A stretch of DNA of 10,378 nucleotides from Nitrososphaeraceae archaeon (GTDB taxonomy: Archaea; Thermoproteota; Nitrososphaeria; Nitrososphaerales; Nitrososphaeraceae): assembly GCA_030038695.1 (NCBI GenBank), contig JASHSN010000172.1, positions 1 to 10,378 of the forward strand. Direction: 5' to 3'. Shown piece by piece: positions 5,896 through 10,378 of the stretch. Positions within the stretch are counted from its first letter, which is position 1. Every line of letters starts with the position of its first letter. The notes under the pieces are model-generated. The model was not told where the DNA came from, ran no database searches, and saw only the letters and a program-made list of their open reading frames with translations. Made by a program: the position numbers and the translations under genes.

Positions 5896-6546
5896 CTAAA
5901 TAAAGCCCTCTTTTGGAATTTTCATACCCATCACCCTCAACGTGCTATCAGAAGATCTCGCAAATTTCTCTACAATCTCCCAATGCCGCTCAATCAAGTC
6001 TGCAACTCCGTTTGGTACCTTGTCTCGCCAGTTTTGTACCGCGTGCATTTGACCATCTCGAGAACCTTTTGAAAATTCGTTAAATGCTTGCTTATAGAGC
6101 ATATTTTTCACAGCCGAGGCAGATCCTGGAAGTCGCCTAGCTTTTATTGGGTTGAGCCTAAAGACTGATAAAGTAATCCTTTCAGCCACATCGCCAGTAT
6201 ATGTGATGAATCTTTCTTCCCTAACATTTTGGAGAATCTGGTTTCTTAATACCCATGAGAACGGGGAAATCAAGGGTGGCAAATATTTTACGAATGGCGA
6301 GATCAGCGTGTAATCGGGAGAAACAGTGATAGACTTACTATCTCTGAAAACCGATTCTATCATTGCTTTCCTTATGGAATAAGGAAAGGGAAAACTGCGC
6401 GTGTTGATCTCTTTATGATTTTTCAAAAATCTTACAGGATAAACATAGACATTGTAGCCTCTAAGCAGCAAAAGAGAGATGATATGTCGGTGGGTGTTAG
6501 TAAGGGGATTCAAGTGGGCGAGGTAAATAGCTGCGATTCTCTCCAT
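5896..6546 (-). CDS. Nucleotidyltransferase-fold protein (HxGH-type, degenerate motif), specific function unknown
   Basis: 216 residues. The N-terminus IAAIYLAHLNPLTNTHRHII (residues 4-23) has the layout of the cytidylyl/adenylyltransferase superfamily first motif (beta strand, NP, then HxGH). The motif is altered: TNTH (16-19), with the glycine replaced by Thr. FPYSIRKAMI (about 54-63) corresponds to the segment after the second strand, TGD is at 117-119, and RLPGSASAVKNML (138-150) sits where the family has ISSTxxR. Enzymes of this fold join a nucleoside monophosphate to a phosphorylated ligand (for example NMN, phosphopantetheine or glycerol phosphate). The ligand here cannot be told. The loop at about 83-98 is rich in Pro and hydrophobic residues. 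ATG 6546 is supported by a TATA box 25-34 nt upstream. It is a separate transcription unit between Alba and the ilvE operon. Confidence 0.6.
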   Translation of the reverse strand: MERIAAIYLAHLNPLTNTHRHIISLLLLRGYNVYVYPVRFLKNHKEINTRSFPFPYSIRKAMIESVFRDSKSITVSPDYTLISPFVKYLPPLISPFSWVLRNQILQNVREERFITYTGDVAERITLSVFRLNPIKARRLPGSASAVKNMLYKQAFNEFSKGSRDGQMHAVQNWRDKVPNGVADLIERHWEIVEKFARSSDSTLRVMGMKIPKEGFI

Positions 6547-6570
6547 GATCTATAGTAAACTTTAACAATG

Positions 6571-6580
6571 ATATAAATAA
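6571..6580 (-). promoter_or_regulatory. TATA box of the nucleotidyltransferase-like gene
   Basis: TTATTTATAT on the minus strand is centred 30 nt before ATG 6546, giving a predicted start of transcription within about 5 nt of the start codon. It directly follows the Alba T-tract. Confidence 0.6.
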
Positions 6581-6581
6581 C

Positions 6582-6586
6582 AAAAA
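6582..6586 (-). terminator. T-tract after alba
   Basis: Five T on the minus strand (CCCTTTTTG) 16 nt after the Alba stop codon, just before the next promoter. A modest archaeal terminator. Confidence 0.45.
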
Positions 6587-6601
6587 GGGTCGGAAAGGCC
6601 C

Positions 6602-6922
6602 TTACGACATTCGCTTTACTTCTATCTCTATTGTGGAGACATTCCGTGTTCTGCCATCTTCTGACTGCACGGTCTCGGACCCAATTCTTACATCGCCTAC
6701 CTTGTAGCCGGCGTTCTCCATTCTCTTTAGGATAATCTGTGAAACATCGACTGCTCTACCAATACTTAAGCCTCGTGCCTTTATCGTTACGGAAGGTTGA
6801 TTGGCTAGTTGAATCAGTGTTGAGGTCACATATGCCATCAAAGGCTTCTTTCCTATGTATACTGCGTCTCGCGGACCATCTTTATGAACTTGTGGGTTTT
6901 GTTGTGGTTGTGCTTCCGACAT
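6602..6922 (-). CDS. alba: Alba chromatin/nucleic-acid-binding protein
   Basis: 106 residues. After a flexible Gln/Pro-rich N-terminus (MSEAQPQQNPQ), VYIGKKPLMAYVTSTLIQL (21-39) is the Alba signature with the paired lysines K25 and K26 that contact DNA; one of them aligns with the acetylated Lys of Sulfolobus Alba. IKARGLSIGRAVDVSQII (47-64) and the C-terminal beta hairpin (VRIGSETV...STIEIEVKR) complete the fold. Alba dimers coat and bridge DNA and also bind RNA. ATG 6922 is supported by a TATA box 22-30 nt upstream, suggesting a leaderless mRNA. The N-terminal tail is somewhat longer than in Sulfolobus Alba. The gene is monocistronic with its own promoter and T-tract. Confidence 0.96.
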   Translation of the reverse strand: MSEAQPQQNPQVHKDGPRDAVYIGKKPLMAYVTSTLIQLANQPSVTIKARGLSIGRAVDVSQIILKRMENAGYKVGDVRIGSETVQSEDGRTRNVSTIEIEVKRMS

Positions 6923-6943
6923 ATCAAGTTTAGCGGTTTGGGA

Positions 6944-6952
6944 TAATTTAAA
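6944..6952 (-). promoter_or_regulatory. TATA box of alba
   Basis: TTTAAATTA on the minus strand, centred 26 nt before the Alba ATG. This position predicts transcription starting at the start codon itself. Confidence 0.6.
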
Positions 6953-7048
6953 TCAAGAAGATGAAAACACAACGATTCTTATAATACCTAACCTATTGCG
7001 ATGCCCAGGCGATCATTGAATCATCGAACCTAAATTGGTATTTTTGAT

Positions 7049-7122
7049 TGGGGCCGGCCGGATTTGAACCGACGATCTCCAGCGCCCGAGGCTGGCATCA
7101 TACCAAGCTAGACAACGACCCC
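7049..7122 (-). tRNA. tRNA-Pro(CGG)
   Basis: A 74-nt intronless tRNA. The acceptor GGGGTCG (7122-7116) pairs with CGGCCCC (7056-7050) through six Watson-Crick pairs and one G-U, with discriminator A at 7049. The anticodon arm is CCAGC-CTCGGGC-GCTGG with anticodon CGG (complement of 7086-7088), reading CCG. The T-arm is GTCGG-TTCAAAT-CCGGC, and the D-arm contains the GG pair in AGCTTGGTA. CCA is not encoded. No strong T-tract follows it. An AT-rich TTTAGTAAA about 30 nt upstream could be its TATA box. Confidence 0.94.
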
Positions 7123-7220
7123 TCTGACCTCCAAATTCATGGTTAATCTTTACTAAAAAACATTAGCAATAGGAAAAGGCTAGTTAATTCACTCACCAGT
7201 ATGATAAACTCATATCGATT

Positions 7221-7252
7221 AGATTTAAGAAAGGACAAATATAATTAAATCT
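7221..7252. repeat. Perfect 8-bp inverted repeat with 16-nt spacer
   Basis: AGATTTAA (7221-7228) and TTAAATCT (7245-7252) are exact inverted copies. They flank the stop of the downstream unassigned minus-strand ORF (TAA at 7225-7227). They could form a hairpin at the end of that transcript or be a binding site. The surrounding DNA is AT-rich, so chance is not excluded. Confidence 0.4.
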
Positions 7253-7473
7253 GATTCGGGTGCTGTTAACTTGGTCTCTGTTTCTTGGACTGTTAAGCGA
7301 CCTCCGACAAAATGACAAAGAGGTCTAACCATTATTTCTGGTACAATCTGAAGATTACAGGCAAATTGGTTTTCATGAAGATTATGGGTAAATTTGTTCC
7401 GTCTTCGAAATTCCCGGAAAGGGCGAACCACAACTGTGTCTGTATCCGAATTATATATTGGAAATTGAAACAT
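7225..7473 (-). CDS. Unassigned small ORF, possibly the 3' part of a decayed gene
   Basis: 82 codons from ATG 7473 (MFQFPIYNSDTDTVVV...) to TAA at 7225; a TTG at 7497 would extend it by eight codons. I do not recognise the protein. It is rich in Arg, Phe and Thr in its first half (RPFREFRRRNKF) and ends in a hydrophobic DLIIFVLS. There is no Shine-Dalgarno site or clear TATA box in front. It overlaps the end of the upstream ORF by 23 nt in a different frame. Together with the damage at the start of that ORF, this suggests both are pieces of one gene separated by a one-base shift. It could equally be a chance ORF. Confidence 0.25.
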   Translation of the reverse strand: MFQFPIYNSDTDTVVVRPFREFRRRNKFTHNLHENQFACNLQIVPEIMVRPLCHFVGGRLTVQETETKLTAPESDLIIFVLS

Positions 7474-7849
7474 TAAAGTGCGTCTGTCCGTATTCAATTA
7501 AAACCGACGTCTCCAACGGAATATCAACTCCCTTTACAGCTTGTCCTGTTTTCTGAACGGGTCTTTCATGTTCGACTCGTTCACTAGAATAGCAGCATCC
7601 GTCACCTAATCCACTTAATTGTCCAACAAAGCAAGCAATACGAATTTGAGGATTCTGCCAGTAGTTTATCTTCGATATTCTACCAGTACCATGACAAAAA
7701 CCACTTTTGTGTATATTGAGTTTATCATGGTCATCATCCACCTCGTCTCCTGCTATGATTCCTTGACATTCGTCTAGAAAACAAAAGGCATTAAATAGGT
7801 CGTATTCATCGGACTCGTCTTGCTTATATGGAGTTAAACCAATCAACAT
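7451..7849 (-). CDS. Unassigned ORF, possibly a membrane-anchored protein with a broken start
   Basis: 132 codons from ATG 7849 to TAA at 7451-7453. I do not recognise it. The frame stays open upstream for 23 more codons and encodes a strongly hydrophobic stretch (SQLIIIITSVGIAF, then QWQLWQS) that would make a good N-terminal membrane anchor. These codons have no ATG, GTG or TTG. They are preceded by TAG (7921-7919) and, directly before that, an in-frame ATG (7924-7922), so the natural start appears to be cut off by a stop at codon 2. The rest is acidic early (DESDEYD, DEVDDDHDK) and contains six Cys, including a CC pair, and Gly-rich GQLSGLGDG. Codon use looks coding-like. The gene is either decayed, started from a non-standard codon, or begins at ATG 7849. 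Confidence 0.4.
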   Translation of the reverse strand: MLIGLTPYKQDESDEYDLFNAFCFLDECQGIIAGDEVDDDHDKLNIHKSGFCHGTGRISKINYWQNPQIRIACFVGQLSGLGDGCCYSSERVEHERPVQKTGQAVKGVDIPLETSVLIEYGQTHFNVSISNI

Positions 7850-8003
7850 AGATTGCCAAAGTTGCCATTGAAACGCTATACCTACACTAGTGATAATTAT
7901 TATTAGCTGAGACCACGTCTACATAAGTTGCTAAATATGTCTGAATATCTCGTGCAATATACACCTTATAATTGCTACCGATTATCGTTGTGTTGTGACT
8001 GAA

Positions 8004-9845
8004 TTATTCTTTTCTTTTTTCCAGGCTGGCATTTGTTGAATCGATTCCCCGCCATATTATGTCATAGCCTAATTTTGAAATGAGATCGACGTGACACGAT
8101 TCGGGTACTTTATACTTTCTAAAGAGCAGAACAGCATCCGTGAAACTTGATATAAAATTCAATGACTCCTGTATTTCCAATATTTTAGACCGTGGTATTA
8201 GATATGTTCCAACAATTACGTAGCTTTTGTTATGTACGTTTAACCCTGCTTCCCTAGATTGAAGAGCCAGTAGCACCGAATCGGATGGTATATTGTATTT
8301 TTCAGCTAACGTGTTTATCGATACTATTCCACTATCATATTTAGTATCGTTTTGTTGGTTATTATCGGTAGTTAAACGGTCTATATCTGCTACCAAGTCT
8401 CTGCCGGCAGCAGTTGCAAATTTTCGAATCATCTCTTGATCAATTGACTTCAAGTATGAAAGGATTGGCTTCAGGGGGACCTGACCGTTTTTATAAAGTA
8501 TCAAATGGCCATCTTGAACTGATGATCTTAGTCTAGATAGGAGATCCTTTTCGAGGTTTTTATACTTGGAAGTAATGTAATAATTGTTATCTAGCGCGAT
8601 AAAGATATCAATTTTGCCGTCCTTGTTTTCAGGGCAAATTCGTGTTATTTTTTCTATCTTTCGCTTGATATATTCGTCAGTCCAAAAGCCTACTATCTCT
8701 AAATATATCCGACGTCCATACCTCTCAAACATGAAGTCCGGGATGAATGCCTTATCACTCTTCACAATAATCGGATCCGGCTCCCTAATCAAAGTCCACC
8801 CGCTGCGAAACTGCTCAAATTTCAGGGCAAATTTTTCTTCGACGGCACTATCAAAGTAGTCGGGACTGTTGTTCTCCTGACTATCAATATGATCCGGTAA
8901 TCCGATTAATGGAGGTGCGTTCTCTTTTGAGATGTGAAATTCATATATTTTCCTTCCTACAGATAAATAATTCCGGATAATCCATGCTTCGAGCGACCAT
9001 GATTCAGCCGAGATTACATATGGAAGCACCTTCGCGATGGCGGTGCCATACAAATCGGTCATCTTGAATATGCTTAAGGGACCGTCGAGAGAACAGACAA
9101 TATTTTCATCATAATACCTATCATCTTTAGAGGATATCTGTTCAAATTCCTTTCGTATATTATACATTAAGCCTACTCTTTTGACATGTCGTAGTACTCC
9201 TTTCCAACTTGACCCTCCACGGAGAACAAATTGAAGTGCTGTGCAGCTGAACATGAGTGTTTGCATCAGGGCTAGGTTATACCATGCAAGAAGAGCAGTC
9301 GGCGTTATTCTATCGAAATACTCGAGAACCAAATTTTCATCTAAATCACTCCACATTTCGTTTGCAACATCTTGCCTGTCGATTCCTAGGTCAGAGGCGA
9401 CAGATTGAATAATTTCATGTCTTTTAAGAGTTGTTAACGCAAAATCATAGGCGGAAGACTTCTCGAATAACTTCTGTCTAAGTATACATGGTTCAACTAT
9501 GGGGCCATGAGAACCAATCTCATTTTTTATGAACTCTCTATTTTTAACAAATTTACACCTTCTTTCAAGTAGTGTGAAAAGGCCCCTTACAAGCTTATAA
9601 TCTCCGTATTCACTTTCGAGTAGTCCGATTTTATTTACGAGTAGCGCCTTTCTCTCTCGTGTCTCACATGACTCTTCGAACACTTTGATCATGTTATCAG
9701 CTAACGATGCATCTTCATCTGAAGTACAAAATATTGGAGCAATGTGTTTACCTTTGTTTGATACTTTGACTCTTAGCAGTTGGGCCGGAATCATTTCATA
9801 CTCCCAATGTGGTATTGTCTTGTTCTGTTCCGTCTTAATGAACAT
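8004..9845 (-). CDS. bax1: Bax1 (DUF790) XPB-partner endonuclease
   Basis: 613 residues. The DUF790 core is clear: PAQLLRVK at residues 20-27, TALLAWYNLALMQTLMFS (183-200), WKGVLRHVKRVGLMY (214-228), SLDGPLSIF (252-260) with LYGTAIAKVLPY, then the nuclease domain with VEEKF (335-339), REPDPI (354-359), IPDF (368-371) and YLEIVGFWTDEYIKRK (381-396). D370 and E383 sit where PD-(D/E)xK-type enzymes place their metal ligands. In characterised archaea Bax1 binds the XPB helicase and cuts bubble or fork DNA, implying nucleotide excision repair. Beyond about residue 440 there is an extra region with a helix-turn-helix-like INTLAEKYNIPSDSV. The start is ATG 9845; ATG 9794 (MIPAQLLRVK) better matches the usual family N-terminus. 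No XPB gene is adjacent in the window. Confidence 0.88.
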   Translation of the reverse strand: MFIKTEQNKTIPHWEYEMIPAQLLRVKVSNKGKHIAPIFCTSDEDASLADNMIKVFEESCETRERKALLVNKIGLLESEYGDYKLVRGLFTLLERRCKFVKNREFIKNEIGSHGPIVEPCILRQKLFEKSSAYDFALTTLKRHEIIQSVASDLGIDRQDVANEMWSDLDENLVLEYFDRITPTALLAWYNLALMQTLMFSCTALQFVLRGGSSWKGVLRHVKRVGLMYNIRKEFEQISSKDDRYYDENIVCSLDGPLSIFKMTDLYGTAIAKVLPYVISAESWSLEAWIIRNYLSVGRKIYEFHISKENAPPLIGLPDHIDSQENNSPDYFDSAVEEKFALKFEQFRSGWTLIREPDPIIVKSDKAFIPDFMFERYGRRIYLEIVGFWTDEYIKRKIEKITRICPENKDGKIDIFIALDNNYYITSKYKNLEKDLLSRLRSSVQDGHLILYKNGQVPLKPILSYLKSIDQEMIRKFATAAGRDLVADIDRLTTDNNQQNDTKYDSGIVSINTLAEKYNIPSDSVLLALQSREAGLNVHNKSYVIVGTYLIPRSKILEIQESLNFISSFTDAVLLFRKYKVPESCHVDLISKLGYDIIWRGIDSTNASLEKRKE

Positions 9846-9892
9846 TCTTTATTCAACAACATGTTCAGAAACTTCCCTTCACTGCAAGAATG

Positions 9893-9901
9893 TATTTATA
9901 A
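9893..9901 (-). promoter_or_regulatory. Probable TATA box of bax1
   Basis: TTATAAATA on the minus strand, centred 52 nt before ATG 9845. Transcription would start near 9870, giving a leader of about 25 nt for ATG 9845 or about 75 nt for the alternative ATG 9794. No Shine-Dalgarno sequence is seen in either leader. Confidence 0.5.
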
Positions 9902-10141
9902 TATACTGCAGTCGCCGTGCTCATGATTCTTTGTCACTATTATAAATAAGGATTGAGCTATGCATATTGTTTTAGATAGACGTTTGAAAATTAAGATTTT
10001 TCGAGATGTCAGATACTAAATATTGGGAATGTACCTTCATTAAATACACCTGGATTTATAGGACAAAGTTAAAAAGCCTCACCACGCAATCATTAGTATA
10101 TTTAGTAGTGGGGGACAAGGTCTATATCAGTTGATGACAGA
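9902..10141. other. Intergenic region between divergent genes
   Basis: AT-rich spacer between bax1 (minus) and the partial gene at the right edge (plus). It holds two plus-strand TATA-like boxes, TATTATAAATA (9938-9948) and GTATATTTA (10096-10104). The second could serve the right-hand gene. The first could drive an unrecognised small RNA, but I see no tRNA-like or box-containing structure. The only small ORF noted (19 codons from 9960) has no supporting signals. Confidence 0.4.
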
Positions 10142-10378
10142 TTGCTTCAGTTTTTGAAGGAAGGTAAGGATTGGGAAAGGAGAGCTACCACAATTCCTGG
10201 AGTTTTTCTTTTAAGATTGCCTTCATTCAAAGGTAGATCGGCATCATTAGCCATCGAAGTTAATCCTGTCGGATCTTCTGGTGCCGCAACAAAGAAAAGA
10301 GGCGTTGTAGTCAGATCAACCACTGAACTCCAGGAGATCAATAGGTTACTTTCACACCCAAAACTGGTAGAATTTGCC
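10142..10378 (+). CDS. Unassigned protein, N-terminal part (3' end outside window)
   Basis: The plus-strand frame is open from after a TAG at about 10103-10105 to the right edge with no stop. I chose TTG 10142 (LLQFLKEGKDWERR...), giving 79 visible residues. The frame upstream has no ATG or GTG, and TTG 10154 is an alternative. The protein reads as a real globular domain: TTIPGVFLLRLPSFKG (about 16-31), then LAIEVNPVGSSG (36-47), TKKRGVVVRSTTELQEI (50-66) and RLLSHPKLVEFA. It looks like a conserved archaeal hypothetical protein, but I cannot name the family. No signal peptide or membrane segment is visible. A TATA-like GTATATTTA lies at 10096-10104, about 40 nt before the TTG. The minus-strand ORF in the same place is its shadow. 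Confidence 0.6.
   Translation, partial: MLQFLKEGKDWERRATTIPGVFLLRLPSFKGRSASLAIEVNPVGSSGAATKKRGVVVRSTTELQEINRLLSHPKLVEFA

Noticed and set aside
5770..6072. 100-codon plus-strand ORF bridging ilvE and the next gene
   Set aside because: It is antisense to two well-supported genes and the promoter between them, with no start signals of its own.
7010..7026. Near-palindrome CGATCATTGAATCATCG between alba and tRNA-Pro
   Set aside because: It has one internal mismatch and a single-base loop, is not positioned at a promoter, and has no second copy that I can see.
9960..10019. 19-codon ORF (MHIVLDRRLKIK...) after a TATA-like box
   Set aside because: The TATA-like box is only 12-20 nt ahead, so transcription would begin after the ATG; nothing else supports it.
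10131..10137. TTGATGA resembling a C box of a C/D guide RNA
   Set aside because: The first base does not fit the usual purine, no matching D box lies at suitable distance, and it sits at the start of a coding frame.
10147..10341. 64-codon minus-strand ORF at the right end
   Set aside because: The plus frame over the same bases gives a far more protein-like translation open to the edge, so this is its shadow.
1..10378. CRISPR arrays, insertion sequences, integrases or att sites at the two tRNA genes
   Set aside because: No regularly spaced repeats, transposase or integrase-like protein were found, and no direct repeat of either tRNA 3' end is seen within the window.

Overview
The window looks like a chromosomal segment of an archaeon, most likely a thaumarchaeon (Nitrososphaeria). 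The evidence is an Alba chromatin protein, a Bax1 (DUF790) nuclease, a Trm112-like zinc protein, and a tRNA-Gln split by an 18-nt intron with an archaeal bulge-helix-bulge (BHB) motif. Several TATA boxes also lie about 25-30 nt before start codons, as expected for leaderless archaeal mRNAs. The phylum is an inference from gene content; no marker gene was compared.

Layout. (1) 1-551, plus: the 3' end of argH (argininosuccinate lyase). (2) 647-737, minus: tRNA-Gln(UUG) with an intron in the D-arm. (3) 778-1842, minus: a DUF354 glycosyltransferase/epimerase-like protein. (4) 1957-3114, plus: a UDP-glucose/GDP-mannose dehydrogenase-like protein whose expected catalytic residues all appear to be replaced. 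(5) 3174-5853, minus: a tight operon, in transcription order ilvE-type aminotransferase, Gfo/Idh/MocA oxidoreductase, Trm112-like protein and left-handed beta-helix acyltransferase. The last two enzymes resemble the WlbA/WlbB pair of diacetamido-sugar synthesis. (6) 5896-6546, minus: a nucleotidyltransferase-fold protein. (7) 6602-6922, minus: Alba. (8) 7049-7122, minus: tRNA-Pro(CGG). (9) 7225-7924, minus: an unrecognised and possibly decayed coding region, with an in-frame amber codon right after an upstream ATG and a frame change near its end. (10) 8004-9845, minus: Bax1. (11) 10142 to the right edge, plus: the start of an unrecognised gene that runs out of the window.

Most genes are ordinary archaeal housekeeping or surface-sugar genes. 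DUF354, the UGDH-like protein and the oxidoreductase/acyltransferase pair together hint at nucleotide-sugar or surface-glycan chemistry; that link is inference. I see no CRISPR array, insertion sequence, integrase or phage module. The points most worth a second look are the D-arm intron of tRNA-Gln, the catalytically dead-looking UGDH paralogue, the aminotransferase/oxidoreductase/Trm112/acyltransferase operon, the damaged-looking region between tRNA-Pro and bax1, and bax1 lying apart from any visible XPB helicase gene.
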